From assembly GCF_040675875.1 (NCBI RefSeq), contig NZ_JBEGII010000001.1, forward strand, positions 1,612,001-1,676,000: 64,000 bases of DNA. Direction: 5' to 3'. This DNA is from Microbacterium sp. LWO12-1.2 (GTDB taxonomy: Bacteria > Actinomycetota > Actinomycetes > Actinomycetales > Microbacteriaceae). Both the position numbers and the translations under genes were made by a program. This document shows positions 1-12,834 of this stretch, one piece after another (position 1 is the first letter of the stretch; each line of letters starts with the position of its first letter). The notes below the pieces were generated by a model, which searched no databases, was not told the DNA's origin, and saw nothing but the letters and a program-made list of their open reading frames with translations.

Positions 1-582
1 GCCCACGTCTCTGCGCGCAATGACGATGTCATCGCTCTTCGCAAGGCGGCGACGATGGCATCCGCCATCACGACGATCGACGGTGACGCGGTCACGGCAT
101 TCACGTCGTTGCAGTCAGCAGCCGCTCAGCTGGTCGGCTCCGAGCAGGCGGAACTGGCGGAGAAGTCCGGCCCGTTGATGGGCGCCCGGCTGGAGATCGA
201 GGCGTTCGCCCGCTCCATCGCCCCCGGCGTCCTGCTGGAGTTCGACTGGGCGCCGATCGTCAACGGCGTCGGATACAACGGCAGCATGGGCGGCTACACG
301 ACCTGGTGGTGGGACGAACCCGGTCGCGCCACGATCCAGCTGTCGAACTCCGTCGCCGAGCAGTGGCCGGCCGATCGAAGCAAGGCGTTGGTCGTCCACG
401 AAGTCGGCCATGCGATCAGCGTGAAGTGCGCGGACATGTACGACGCCTCCACCCAGGACAGCATCGAGAAATGGGCGACCGCCTGGGCGATCAGCATGGG
501 CTATACGGATGATGCGAACGGCGTCTGGGCGTACGGATACCCGCCCCAGAACTACATCGATGCAGCGGCGGGGTGCCGCTGA
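1..582 (+). CDS. Possible secreted or cell-surface metalloprotease-like protein, 5' end outside window
   Basis: The reading frame is open from base 1, so the true start probably lies before the window. The first ATG inside is at base 55, giving 175 residues. Counted from that ATG, the sequence HEVGH at residues 115-119 matches the HExxH zinc-metalloprotease pattern and follows a hydrophobic ALVV strand, as in zincin active-site helices. The preceding part is rich in Gly, Trp and Tyr (a TTWWWDE patch near residue 82). The end carries two spaced cysteines (near residues 125 and 174). No third zinc ligand can be assigned, so peptidase activity is only an inference. The gene ends just before a strong hairpin terminator shared with rbpA on the other strand. 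I do not recognise the family. Confidence 0.7.
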   Translation, partial: AHVSARNDDVIALRKAATMASAITTIDGDAVTAFTSLQSAAAQLVGSEQAELAEKSGPLMGARLEIEAFARSIAPGVLLEFDWAPIVNGVGYNGSMGGYTTWWWDEPGRATIQLSNSVAEQWPADRSKALVVHEVGHAISVKCADMYDASTQDSIEKWATAWAISMGYTDDANGVWAYGYPPQNYIDAAAGCR

Positions 583-590
583 CGAAAATG

Positions 591-624
591 ACGAAGCCGC
601 CGCGATCGCTCGCGGCGGCTTCGT
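591..624. terminator. Bidirectional intrinsic terminator
   Basis: A perfect 15-base inverted repeat (591-605 and 610-624) encloses a 4-base loop. It sits between the + strand gene ending at 582 and the - strand rbpA ending at 642. Its position between convergent genes and its symmetric arms suit termination in both directions. A short T-rich stretch follows on the + side. Confidence 0.85.
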
Positions 625-641
625 CTTTCGTCAGAAGGAGA

Positions 642-995
642 TCACTGTCCCCGACGCTCGCGCAGCTGAGTCAGAGCGTCGTCGAGAAGCTGAACGGCCT
701 CTTCGTCCGTGCGGCGCTCCTTCACATAGGCGAGGTGCGTCTTGTACGGCTCCGCCTTCGCGAGCGCAGGAGGGTTCTCCTTGTCGCGACCGGCGGGGAG
801 CCCGGACTGCGGGTGATCGATCGTCTCCGGGATCTCCTCTTCAGGGAGACCGGCGGCGAAGTAGCGCACCGTCTCGTTGCCGAGGCCATCCCAGTAGGAG
901 ACCGCGATACGGTCCGCATGGTAGCCGTGGTCCTGCTCCCCCATGGGGCCGGAACCGACACGTGTACCGCGAATGGCGTTACCACCGGTAGCCAT
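642..995 (-). CDS. rbpA: RNA polymerase-binding protein RbpA
   Basis: RbpA is an actinobacterial factor that binds RNA polymerase and the principal sigma factor and stabilises the open promoter complex. The 117-residue product has the family layout: a flexible N-terminal tail with an RGTRVGSG stretch, a small central beta domain (about residues 28-75, including AVSYWDGLGNETVRYFAAG), then a basic linker and a C-terminal helix that would contact sigma (about 85-114). There are no cysteines, so it cannot bind zinc as the Streptomyces form does. Its ATG overlaps the stop of secG by one base (TGATG), so the two are probably co-translated. It is the last gene of the gap-pgk-tpiA-secG-rbpA run and is followed by a strong terminator. 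Confidence 0.93.
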   Translation of the reverse strand: MATGGNAIRGTRVGSGPMGEQDHGYHADRIAVSYWDGLGNETVRYFAAGLPEEEIPETIDHPQSGLPAGRDKENPPALAKAEPYKTHLAYVKERRTDEEAVQLLDDALTQLRERRGQ

Positions 996-1243
996 CAGAT
1001 CACCTCAAACTTTGTGATGAGGCCCAGCGCGACGATCGCCACGAACCAGGTCAGGGCCAGAACGACAGTGAAGCGGTTCAGGTTCCGCTCCGCGAGACCG
1101 GAGGATCCCACCGCTGAGGTCATGCCCCCGCCGAACATGTCGGAGAGGCCACCACCGCGACCCTTGTGCAGAAGGATGAGGAGGGTCAGCAGGACGCTGG
1201 TGATACCCAGCACGACCTGCAGGACGAACTCGAGAATTGCCAC
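995..1243 (-). CDS. secG: Preprotein translocase subunit SecG
   Basis: SecG is the small accessory subunit of the SecYEG protein-export channel in the plasma membrane. The 82-residue product has two membrane segments (about 2-23 and 57-78). They are joined by the hallmark loop HKGRGGGLSDMFGGG, followed by a short conserved stretch ending NLNRFTV. The start is GTG. It is downstream of tpiA, the usual actinobacterial position, and overlaps rbpA by one base. A -10-like TATACT (minus strand, 1289-1294) lies about 45 bases upstream of the start, so secG-rbpA may have its own promoter in addition to readthrough from the glycolytic genes. Confidence 0.95.
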   Translation of the reverse strand: MAILEFVLQVVLGITSVLLTLLILLHKGRGGGLSDMFGGGMTSAVGSSGLAERNLNRFTVVLALTWFVAIVALGLITKFEVI

Positions 1244-1298
1244 GAGAAAGAGCCTTTCGCTGGGGCAGGAGCGCCCCCGTAACGGTCAAGTATACGGT

Positions 1299-1322
1299 GC
1301 AGCGGGGCCGAAGCCCCGCCGC
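1299..1322 (-). terminator. Hairpin between tpiA and secG
   Basis: A GC-rich stem of 7 base pairs (1302-1308 with 1313-1319, cgaa loop), extended after one mismatch by two more pairs, starts three bases after the tpiA stop. No T-run follows. It may act as a partial terminator or processing site setting glycolytic against secG-rbpA transcript levels. A possible -10 for secG lies just beyond it. Confidence 0.5.
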
Positions 1323-1324
1323 AC

Positions 1325-2116
1325 TCACACGCCGACGTGCTTCTCGAAGCGGATGATCGCGGCGAACTCGTCGACGACGAGGCTCGCTCCGCCGACCAGG
1401 GCACCGTCGACATCGGGCTCACGCATGTAGCTCGCGATGTTCGCGGACTTCACCGATCCGCCGTAGAGCACACGCGTCCGAGCGGCCGCGTCCTCGCCGA
1501 GGACCTTCGCGATCACGCCGCGGAGCGTGGCACAGACGTCCTGCGCCTGCTGCGGCGTGGCGGCCTGTCCCGAGCCGATGGCCCAGACGGGCTCGTACGC
1601 GACGACGATGTCCGCCGTCGGTGCGACACCCTGCAGCGCAGCCTCGAGCTGGCCCACGGGAACGGCGCTGGCACCGAACTTCTCCAGGTCCTCCGCCGTC
1701 TCACCCACGCAGATCACCGGCACGAGTCCGTGCTTCAGCGATGCCTGCACCTTGGCAGCCACCACGTCGTCACCCTCGGCGTGGTACTCACGTCGCTCCG
1801 AGTGGCCGATGATGACGTACTTCGCGTCGAGCTTCGCGAGGAACGCCCCCGACACCTCACCGGTGTACGCACCGGAGTCGTGTGCCGAGACATCCTGTGC
1901 GCCGAGCGAGAACGGGATCTTGTCCGCATCGATGAGCGTCTGCACGCTGCGGATGTCGGTGAACGGCGGGAAGACCGCCACCTCGACCGAGCCGTCCTCG
2001 TGCTTGGCATCCTTGAGCGTCCAGTGCAGCTTCTGCACGAAAGCGACCGCCTGCAGGTGGTCCAGGTTCATCTTCCAGTTGCCCGCGATCAGCGGGGTAC
2101 GAGCTGCTATGCCCAT
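1325..2116 (-). CDS. tpiA: Triose-phosphate isomerase
   Basis: Interconverts dihydroxyacetone phosphate and glyceraldehyde 3-phosphate in cytosolic glycolysis. The 263-residue TIM barrel shows all catalytic residues: Asn13 and Lys15 in GNWKMN, His105 in IIGHSERR, and Glu175 in AYEPVWAIG. The phosphate-gripping YGGSVK lies near the end. Length is normal for actinobacteria. The ATG lies inside the end of pgk (10-base overlap), so translation is likely coupled. It is third in the gap-pgk-tpiA run, the classical order of lower glycolytic genes. Confidence 0.98.
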   Translation of the reverse strand: MGIAARTPLIAGNWKMNLDHLQAVAFVQKLHWTLKDAKHEDGSVEVAVFPPFTDIRSVQTLIDADKIPFSLGAQDVSAHDSGAYTGEVSGAFLAKLDAKYVIIGHSERREYHAEGDDVVAAKVQASLKHGLVPVICVGETAEDLEKFGASAVPVGQLEAALQGVAPTADIVVAYEPVWAIGSGQAATPQQAQDVCATLRGVIAKVLGEDAAARTRVLYGGSVKSANIASYMREPDVDGALVGGASLVVDEFAAIIRFEKHVGV

Positions 2117-3321
2117 CCGAGCACCTCCAGGCCGGGTAGTTTCTTGCCCTCGAGGAACTCGAGGCTTGCGCCGCCGCCGGTCGAGATGTGACCGAACTGG
2201 TCGTCGGTGAAGCCGAGCTGACGCACGGCAGCAGCGGAATCGCCACCGCCGACCACGCTGAGGCCGTCGACCTCGGTGAGCGCCTGCGCGACGGTCTTGG
2301 TGCCGGCCGCGAAGGCCGGGAACTCGAACACACCCATCGGGCCGTTCCAGAACACGGTCTTGGATTCGCGGATGACCTGCGCGAATCGTGCCGCCGTCTC
2401 CGGTCCGATGTCGAGGCCGATGCCCGAGGCGCCGAACGGGGTCGCCTCGATCGCGTCTGCCGAGGCGACCTCATGTGCCGCATCGGCACCGAAGGATGCC
2501 GCGACGACGACGTCGGTCGGGAGCACGATCTCCACACCACGCTCTGCCGCTTCCGCGAGGTACCCGCGAACGGTCTCGAGCTGATCCTCTTCCAGCAGGC
2601 TCGAGGCCACAGCGTGCCCCTGCGCCTTGAGGAAGGTGAAGAGCATGCCGCCGCCGACCAGGATCTTGTCGACCCGGGGAAGCAGATGCGAGATCACGCC
2701 GAGCTTGTCGCTCACCTTCGATCCTCCGAGCACGACCGCGTACGGGCGCTCGGGGTTCTCGGTGAGGCGGTCGAGCACGTCGAGCTCGGCCGCGATCAGC
2801 AGACCGGCGGCAGAAGGCAGGAGCTCCGCGAGTTCGTAGACGCTCGCCTGCTTGCGGTGGACAACGCCGAAGCCGTCCGACACCAGCACGTCGCCGAGTG
2901 CAGCCAGCTCCGCGGCGAACGCCGCACGGGTGGCGTCATCCTTCGCGGTCTCGCCGGCGTTGAAGCGGAGGTTCTCGATGACGACGACTCCGCCGTCTTC
3001 GAGCGATGCCACCGCTTCCTGCGCCGACTCGCCGACCGTGTCGCGAGCGAACGCGACCGGCTTGCCGAGCAGCTCCGACAGTCGCTGTGCGACCGGCTCG
3101 AGGCTGTACTGAGGGTCGGGCGCGCCATCGGGGCGTCCGAGGTGGGAGCACACGACGACGCGGGCACCCGCGTTGATCAGTGCATTGAGAGTCGGCAACG
3201 AGGCGCGGACACGGCCATCGTCCGTGATGATCCCATCCCGCAGGGGGACATTGAGATCACAACGGACGATGACGCGCTTGCCCTCGAGCGACCCCAGCGT
3301 ATCCAGGGTGCGCAGAGTCAT
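2107..3321 (-). CDS. pgk: Phosphoglycerate kinase
   Basis: Transfers the high-energy phosphate of 1,3-bisphosphoglycerate to ADP in glycolysis, and the reverse in gluconeogenesis. The 404-residue protein has the N-terminal substrate motif IVRCDLNVPL (about residues 18-27), the HLGRPDG loop, the hinge region near GGSKVSDKLG (about 200) and the C-terminal nucleotide motif GGGDSAAA (about 357). Length is typical. The start is 10 bases before gap ends and the stop overlaps tpiA, so the three enzymes form a tight operon. Confidence 0.98.
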   Translation of the reverse strand: MTLRTLDTLGSLEGKRVIVRCDLNVPLRDGIITDDGRVRASLPTLNALINAGARVVVCSHLGRPDGAPDPQYSLEPVAQRLSELLGKPVAFARDTVGESAQEAVASLEDGGVVVIENLRFNAGETAKDDATRAAFAAELAALGDVLVSDGFGVVHRKQASVYELAELLPSAAGLLIAAELDVLDRLTENPERPYAVVLGGSKVSDKLGVISHLLPRVDKILVGGGMLFTFLKAQGHAVASSLLEEDQLETVRGYLAEAAERGVEIVLPTDVVVAASFGADAAHEVASADAIEATPFGASGIGLDIGPETAARFAQVIRESKTVFWNGPMGVFEFPAFAAGTKTVAQALTEVDGLSVVGGGDSAAAVRQLGFTDDQFGHISTGGGASLEFLEGKKLPGLEVLGWA

Positions 3322-3331
3322 GTTTCTGAGC

Positions 3332-4342
<1,011 letters not shown>

Positions 4343-4370
4343 TCAGGTCTCCCTGTTTCTCGTGCGCTGA

Positions 4371-4389
4371 CGCAGCATTCCTGCTTGCG
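4371..4389 (-). promoter_or_regulatory. Small hairpin in the gap leader
   Basis: CGCAGCA (4371-4377) can pair with TGCTTGCG (4382-4389) across a 4-base loop with one bulged base. It lies about 30 bases upstream of the gap GTG. On the minus strand this would sit in the 5' untranslated leader. No known leader element is recognised; it may simply be a chance GC-rich stem. Confidence 0.25.
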
Positions 4390-4419
4390 CGAAGCGCGGG
4401 GGGTTTTTGGCTGAGATGG

Positions 4420-4448
4420 CGTCCCGACGAGCCAGACCCGCCGGGACG
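4420..4448 (-). terminator. Candidate sodA terminator
   Basis: CGTCCCG (4420-4426) pairs perfectly with CGGGACG (4442-4448), and the stem can extend inward around one mismatch. It lies 9 bases after the sodA stop on the minus strand and before gap. The downstream minus-strand sequence has no clear T-run, so efficiency is uncertain. Confidence 0.5.
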
Positions 4449-4456
4449 CGACCCGA

Positions 4457-5083
4457 TTACGACAGTACCAGCAGGCCGTTCGTCTGCTTACGGGCGACCT
4501 CGAAGCGCTGGGCGACGTTCTCCCAGTTGGCGATGTTCCACGCCGCCTTGACGTAGTCGGCCTTGACGTTCAGGTAGTCCAGGTAGAAGGCGTGCTCCCA
4601 CATGTCCAGCTGGAAGAGCGGGATGGTGCCCTGCGCGGTGTTCGACTGCTGGTCGAACAGCTGCTGGATGATGAGGCGCGAACCGATCGAGTCCCAGCTC
4701 AGAACCGCCCAGCCGGAGCCCTGGATACCCGTGGCCGCGGCGGTGAAGTGCGCCTGGAACTTCTCGAAGGAGCCGAAGTACTCGTCGATGGCGGCCTGGA
4801 GCTCGCCTTCAGGCTGCCCCCCGCCGTTCGGCGAGAGGTTGGTCCAGAAGATCGAGTGGTTGACGTGTCCGCCGAGGTTGAATGCGAGATCCTTCTCGAG
4901 CTTGTTCACGTTGGCGAGATTGCCGCTGTCACGGGCCTCGGCGAGCTGGTCGAGTGCCGTGTTGGCACCGGCGACATAGGCCGCATGGTGCTTGTCATGG
5001 TGGAGTTCCATGATCTTGCCGCTGATGTGCGGCTCGAGAGCTGCGAAGTCGTAGGGAAGGTCAGGGAGCGTGTAAGTCGCCAT
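4457..5083 (-). CDS. sodA: Superoxide dismutase, Mn/Fe family
   Basis: Converts superoxide to hydrogen peroxide and oxygen in the cytosol. The 208-residue product shows all four metal ligands: His28 (MELHHDKHH), His76 ([10 protein letters not shown]), Asp160 and His164 ([12 protein letters not shown]). Both the alpha-hairpin and alpha/beta domains are complete. I chose the ATG at 5083 ([10 protein letters not shown]) over one five codons earlier because a GAAAG Shine-Dalgarno element lies just upstream and family members begin this way. Mn versus Fe use cannot be settled by eye. It lies apart from the glycolytic run, with its own candidate promoter and terminator. Confidence 0.96.
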   Translation of the reverse strand: MATYTLPDLPYDFAALEPHISGKIMELHHDKHHAAYVAGANTALDQLAEARDSGNLANVNKLEKDLAFNLGGHVNHSIFWTNLSPNGGGQPEGELQAAIDEYFGSFEKFQAHFTAAATGIQGSGWAVLSWDSIGSRLIIQQLFDQQSNTAQGTIPLFQLDMWEHAFYLDYLNVKADYVKAAWNIANWENVAQRFEVARKQTNGLLVLS

Positions 5084-5167
5084 GTCGCTTTCATCCAATC
5101 CGCGCCGCGCCGCGGCGCTTGCCGATCCTCCGCGCCACCGATGTGCGGCGTAGAGCGGACGTAACTC

Positions 5168-5197
5168 ATCCTACTGACGACAACGCGGGTCTGTCCC
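5168..5197 (-). promoter_or_regulatory. Candidate sodA promoter
   Basis: On the minus strand GGGACA (5192-5197) and TAGGAT (5168-5173) are separated by 18 bases. They resemble -35 and -10 elements of the housekeeping sigma factor and would start transcription about 75 bases upstream of sodA. The match is only partial. Confidence 0.3.
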
Positions 5198-5250
5198 GGA
5201 ACCTTCCGCCGTGTGACGCTTTGCTTTGATCAGCGCCCGGCGTTGACCGC

Positions 5251-6027
5251 TCAGGTCCAGAGAGCCGTCGCCCGGATGCCCAGGGCGAACGCGCTGAGCG
5301 TCAGCGTTCGACGCTCGACAGTGAAGCTCGACGCCATCCGGAGCTCCGCTGGTGTGCGCGCCCCCGTCCCCGATATCTGTGTCAACAGATACGCGGCTGC
5401 CTCCGTCGAGCCCTCCGCCGTCGCCGGGAAGGCGAGACGATTCGCGAGTGCCTTCTCGCCCACAGGCATCACCCGGATGTCTCCGCTGCCCGCCTTGCGC
5501 AGGAGCGTCAGCGATGTCGTCCTCCGCGCCGCCCACCGGTCGGCTTCGGCGAGAGCATCGTGCGCGGGGTCGGCGTGCCACAGGTGCAGTTGCATCTCGC
5601 TTCTGCCCGCCGCCGCGCCCATGGTCACCGTCGCTGCGCACAGCGTGACGACCGTGTCCGTCAGTGCGGGAGCGAGCGCCGCGAAATCGTCGACATCACG
5701 CTCCCCGGGGAGCGATGTCCCGTTCGGGAGCAGAGCCAGGTCATCTGCACGCCACCGGTAAGGGAGAGCGGAGTCGGGCAACGCCTCGAAGTCTCGGTAC
5801 TCCTCGTCCGCCGCCACACCAGCGGGCTCGACGGCGACGTGCGCCGCATCCGAACCCGCAGGGCTGAGAACGATCTGCCGTTCGCCGTCGTACCAGCGAA
5901 CAACCGGACCTTCGATGATCGTCGGCGCCTGGCCCAGAATCTTCGTCGCCTCCCGCAGGAGATCACCGAACGGTGTCTCCACGGTCGTGGATCCGAATTC
6001 TGCGCCGCGCCAATCGAAGTCGCTCAT
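5251..6027 (-). CDS. Hypothetical protein, 258 residues, family not recognised
   Basis: A soluble protein with no signal peptide or clear membrane segment. It starts MSDFDWRGAEFGSTTVETPF and is rich in Ala, Thr and Asp, with only one Cys (near residue 130) and several Trp (for example VVRWYDGERQIVL near 43 and MQLHLWHADP near 148). There is no recognisable nucleotide-binding loop or catalytic signature. Codon use matches its neighbours, and the frame is closed neatly 12 bases after whiA ends, so it is very likely real. The position between whiA and sodA might suggest co-transcription with whiA. I cannot assign a role. Confidence 0.8.
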   Translation of the reverse strand: MSDFDWRGAEFGSTTVETPFGDLLREATKILGQAPTIIEGPVVRWYDGERQIVLSPAGSDAAHVAVEPAGVAADEEYRDFEALPDSALPYRWRADDLALLPNGTSLPGERDVDDFAALAPALTDTVVTLCAATVTMGAAAGRSEMQLHLWHADPAHDALAEADRWAARRTTSLTLLRKAGSGDIRVMPVGEKALANRLAFPATAEGSTEAAAYLLTQISGTGARTPAELRMASSFTVERRTLTLSAFALGIRATALWT

Positions 6028-6039
6028 ACGGCCAGCTTC

Positions 6040-7017
6040 TCAGACGTCGAGACCTGCCGGCACGGCGGCTTCGGTACCGGGGATGCCCTCCTGCTGTGCA
6101 CGCTTGTCCGCCATGGCGAGCAGGCGACGGATGCGACCGGCGACGGCATCCTTGGTCAGAGGCGGGTCAGCATGGTGGCCGAGTTCGTCGAGGCTCGCGT
6201 CGCGATGCGCCAGACGCAGCTCCCCCGCCACCTTGAGGTGGTCAGGGACTTCATCGGCGAGGATCTCGAGTGCACGCTCCACGCGCGCGCAGGCAGCCAC
6301 GGCGGCCTGCGCCGAACGCCGAAGGTTCGCGTCGTCGAAGTTCACCAGGCGGTTGACGCCGGCGCGCACCTCGCGGCGCTGACGAAGCTCTTCCCAGGCG
6401 ATGGCGGTCTTCTGCGCGCCCATCTCGCTGAGCACCGTGCGGATCGCTTCGCCTTCGCGGACGACCACTCGCGGCATCCCGCGGACTTCTCGGGCCTTCG
6501 CGGCGACACCTAGGCGGTGCGCCGCCCCGACCAGGGCCATGGCGGCTTCGGACGAGGGGCAGGCGACCTCGAGCATTGCGGAGCGACCGGGCTCACTGAG
6601 CGTGCCGGCTGCGAGGAACGCACCACGCCACAGCCCCGCGATCTCGGCGCGCGATCCCGTGGTCAGTCGGTTCGGCAGCCCGCGGACGGGGCGACGACGC
6701 TGGTCCAGCAGACCGGTCTGACGAGCGAGGGTCTCCCCCGCGCCGATCACGCGCACGGCCCAGCGTGCGCCCTCGTTCGCGGTGCTCGACTGCACCTGCG
6801 CGATCTCGGGCCGAACGCCGTAGATCTCTGCGAGATCGCGGGCGACGCGGCGTGCGAGCGTCTCCGCATCCACCTCCGCCTCGACGGCCACCCGGCCGGC
6901 GATGGAGTGCAGCCCACCGGCGAACCGGAGGATAGCGGTCACCTCCGCGACGCGCACCGTCGGGGGTGCGTTACGGATGCTGACCAGCTCAGCCTTGACG
7001 TCGGTGGTTAGTGCCAC
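6040..7017 (-). CDS. whiA: WhiA, LAGLIDADG-fold DNA-binding regulator
   Basis: WhiA is a conserved Gram-positive regulator. In Streptomyces it works with WhiB to start sporulation septation; in non-sporulating relatives it affects division and chromosome segregation. The 325-residue product has an N-terminal degenerate homing-endonuclease-like part (about 1-220, including [20 protein letters not shown] and [20 protein letters not shown]) and a C-terminal helix-turn-helix (about 230-310, including [20 protein letters not shown]). The start is GTG. It follows rapZ directly. In many relatives a yvcK gene separates rapZ and whiA, and none is present here. Confidence 0.96.
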   Translation of the reverse strand: MALTTDVKAELVSIRNAPPTVRVAEVTAILRFAGGLHSIAGRVAVEAEVDAETLARRVARDLAEIYGVRPEIAQVQSSTANEGARWAVRVIGAGETLARQTGLLDQRRRPVRGLPNRLTTGSRAEIAGLWRGAFLAAGTLSEPGRSAMLEVACPSSEAAMALVGAAHRLGVAAKAREVRGMPRVVVREGEAIRTVLSEMGAQKTAIAWEELRQRREVRAGVNRLVNFDDANLRRSAQAAVAACARVERALEILADEVPDHLKVAGELRLAHRDASLDELGHHADPPLTKDAVAGRIRRLLAMADKRAQQEGIPGTEAAVPAGLDV

Positions 7018-7085
7018 GAGGCTCCTCTACGTTCACGCGCCGGATCGCGACGCAAACGTCCAGCTTACCCGGCTGGGCGCGCTTC

Positions 7086-7958
7086 TCACTCCCTGCCGAG
7101 GTCCCTGTGACGCACATTGACGGCGACACCGGGGATCGCGGCGATCCTCCGAGCGAGCTCTTCCGACATCGCCACGGAGCGATGCTTCCCACCCGTGCAG
7201 CCGATGGCGACCGTCGAGTGGCTCTTGTTCTCGCGCTGATAGCCCTCCAGCACCGGCACGAGCGCGGCGGCGTAGGCGTCCAGGAACTCCTTCGCGCCCT
7301 CGCGGGTGAGCACATAGTCCCGCACGGGCTCGTCCTGACCGGTGAGTCCGCGGAGCTCCTCGTTCCAGAACGGGTTGGGCAGGAAGCGCATGTCGGCCAC
7401 GAGGTCGACGTCGGTGGGCAGTCCGTACTTGAACCCGAAGCTCAGCAGTGTCACGCGGTGCCGGGCCTCGCCCTCCTCGGAGAAGAGATCGGAGACCTGA
7501 GTGGCCAACTGGTGGATGTTCAATGACGATGTGTCGATCACGAGATCAGCTGCCTCGCGGATCGGTGCGAGTCGGTTGCGTTCGATCCGGATGCCGTCGA
7601 GCAGCGTCCCATCGCCCTGCAGCGGTTGCGGTCGGCGCACAGCTTCGAAGCGGCGCACGAGCACGTCGTCGGCGGCATCTAGGAACAGCACCCGTACGGA
7701 ACCGCGGGAGCGCAGGGCTCTGGCCACTCCGGGGAAGTCGTCGAAGAGGTTACCTCCGCGCACGTCGACCACGGCGGCGACCTTGGGCAATGCCTTGCCG
7801 CCCATGTCCGTGAGGTCCAGCAACGGGCGGAGGATCTGCGGAGGGAGGTTGTCGACCACGTACCATCCGAGGTCTTCCAGCGCGTTGGCCACGGTCGTCC
7901 GGCCGGCGCCGGACATACCCGTGACAATGAGGAACTCGCCCTTGTCCCCGTCAGCCAT
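7086..7958 (-). CDS. rapZ: RapZ-family nucleotide-binding protein
   Basis: RapZ (YvcJ) proteins bind nucleotides. In E. coli RapZ adapts a small RNA to RNase E; the actinobacterial role is poorly known. The 290-residue product has an N-terminal P-loop GMSGAGRTT at residues 14-22, where the usual Lys of a Walker A motif is Arg, as is common in actinobacterial members. The C-terminal domain carries the family signature [11 protein letters not shown] (about 252-262). The GKHRSV segment is implicated in RNA or metabolite binding. The gene lies between uvrC and whiA, its standard neighbourhood. Confidence 0.95.
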   Translation of the reverse strand: MADGDKGEFLIVTGMSGAGRTTVANALEDLGWYVVDNLPPQILRPLLDLTDMGGKALPKVAAVVDVRGGNLFDDFPGVARALRSRGSVRVLFLDAADDVLVRRFEAVRRPQPLQGDGTLLDGIRIERNRLAPIREAADLVIDTSSLNIHQLATQVSDLFSEEGEARHRVTLLSFGFKYGLPTDVDLVADMRFLPNPFWNEELRGLTGQDEPVRDYVLTREGAKEFLDAYAAALVPVLEGYQRENKSHSTVAIGCTGGKHRSVAMSEELARRIAAIPGVAVNVRHRDLGRE

Positions 7959-7992
7959 GGTTCACTACTCCTTCTCCCCCTCGCTTCCCAGA

Positions 7993-9893
7993 CTAGCGAG
8001 TGGAGAGATGGGTGTGGATATTCTGCGCGAGCACGGGACCGATGCCCTGGACTTCTTCGATCGCTCCCGGTGGCGCGGCACGCAGCGCGGTGACGGATCC
8101 GAAGTGCTTGAGCAGCACCTTGATGCGAGATGCTCCCAGCCCCGGCACCTCAGCGAGCACCGACGTGATGTCGTTCTTGCGCTTCTTGCGCTGGTGGATG
8201 ATCGCGAATCGATGCGCCTCGTCACGCAGCCGTTGCAGCAGATAGAGCGCCTCGCTCGTACGCGGCAGGATCACCGGGAAGTCCTCGCCCGGAAGCCACA
8301 CCTCCTCGAGCCGCTTGGCGATGCCGCACACAGCGATCTCGGTGTGATTGGCGTCGCGCAATGCACGGGCCGCCGCCTCGACCTGGGGCTTGCCACCATC
8401 GACCAGCAGAAGCTGGGGCGGGTACGCGAACCGAGGTTTCCGCTTGCCGACGGCTTCGCCGTCTTCACCGACGACCTCGTCGGAGGTCGGGTCGATGGTG
8501 ACGATGGGTTCCGGCCTGTCCAGGTACGCCAGCCGGCGACGCAGCACCTGGTACATGGAGTCGGTGTCGTCCGTCGTCTCGGCGATGCCGAACGAGCGGT
8601 ACTGGTCTTTGCGGGGCAAGCCGTCCTCGAAGACCACCATCGAGGCCACGACGTTGGTGCCGCCGAGGTGCGAGATGTCGAAGCACTCGATGCGCAGCGG
8701 GGCCTCGGTCATCCCCAGTGCGTCCTGCAGATCGGTGAGAGCCTGCGTGCGCGCGATGTAGTCGCTGGTGCGGCGGGTCTTGTGCCGGATCAGCGCCTGT
8801 TGCGCGTTGAGCGTGGCGGTGCGCATCAGGTCGGCGCGCTGCCCACGTTGCGCGACCGCGAGCTCCACCTTGCGTCCGCGTCTGGTGCGGAGCCACTCCT
8901 CGAGTTCGAGGGCGTCGTCGGGGAGCGTGGGCACCAGGATCCGGCGCGGCACGTCCTGCGCCTCCCCGTAGGCGCGCTGCAGCACCTGGTCGACGAGTTC
9001 GCCACGGGAGATGTCGATCTCCTTCTCGATGGTCATCGCCCGCACGCCACGCACGCGCCCCTTGCGGATCACGAAGTGCTGCACAGCGGCAGAGAGTTCG
9101 TCCTCGGCGATGCCGAACAGGTCGGCGTCTTCGTCGGAAGGCAGCACCAACGCGCTCTTTCCGAGCACCGCCTCGATTGCCGAAAGCTTGTCGCGGTATT
9201 TCGCTGCGGCTTCGTAGTCCATCGCTGCGGAGGCGGACAGCATCCGCTTCGTCAGCTCGCGAGTGAATCGCTCGTCTCCGCCGGCCATGAACGCGACGAA
9301 GTCGTCGACCATGGCACGGTGCTCTTCGATCGTCACGGTCATGGAGCAGGGGCCGCCGCATTTGCCGATCTGTCCGGGGAAGCAGGGACGCCCCGTCTGC
9401 ATCGCCCGCTTGTAGCTCGCGTCGCTGCAGGTGCGGATGGGGAAAGCCTTGACCATCAGGTCGATCGTCTCGTGCACGGCCCACACCTTGGGGTACGGCC
9501 CGAAGTAGCGCGCACCGGGGATCTTGCGGTTCCTCGTGACGATCACCCTGGGTGCCTCATCCGCGAGAGTGACAGCCATGAACGGATACGACTTGTCGTC
9601 CTTGTAGCGCACGTTGAACGGCGGATCGAACTCCTTGATCCACATGTACTCCAGCTGGAGGGAGTCGACGTCGGTCGGCACGACGGTCCACTCGACCGAC
9701 GACGCCGTCGTGACCATCCTCCGCGTGCGCTCATGCAGGGTGCGCAGGGGCGCGAAGTAGTTCGACAGTCGCTGACGGAGATTCTTGGCCTTGCCCACGT
9801 AGAGCACCCGCCCGTCGGCGTCGCGGAAGCGATAGACCCCCGGATCGGTCGGGATCTCCCCCGCCCTCGGCTTGTACGGCAGCACGTCGGCCA

Positions 9894-9894
<1 letters not shown>
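7993..9894 (-). CDS. uvrC: Excinuclease ABC subunit C
   Basis: UvrC makes both incisions around bulky DNA lesions in nucleotide excision repair. The 633-residue protein has an N-terminal GIY-YIG nuclease domain (about 16-95, with [20 protein letters not shown]), the UvrB-interacting UVR segment near 200-235, an RNase H-like nuclease core (about 380-540, with [20 protein letters not shown]) and C-terminal helix-hairpin-helix motifs ([19 protein letters not shown]). Its ATG overlaps the uvrA stop by one base, so both are in one transcript. uvrB is nearby as a separate unit. Confidence 0.98.
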
Positions 9895-12782
<2,888 letters not shown>

Positions 12783-12834
12783 CGGACAAGTCTACGAGGG
12801 GCCACGGACATTGGCTCCGCGTACGCTGCGAGCG

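Noticed and set aside
4384..4408. A terminator-like GCGC stem with a TTTTT run on the + strand in the gap leader
   Set aside because: The stem is only four base pairs and no + strand gene precedes it; most likely chance.
12783..12834. SOS boxes upstream of uvrA (and uvrB at 16032-16069)
   Set aside because: No GAAC-N4-GTTC-type palindrome is visible in either short upstream region, so LexA control from these sites is not supported.
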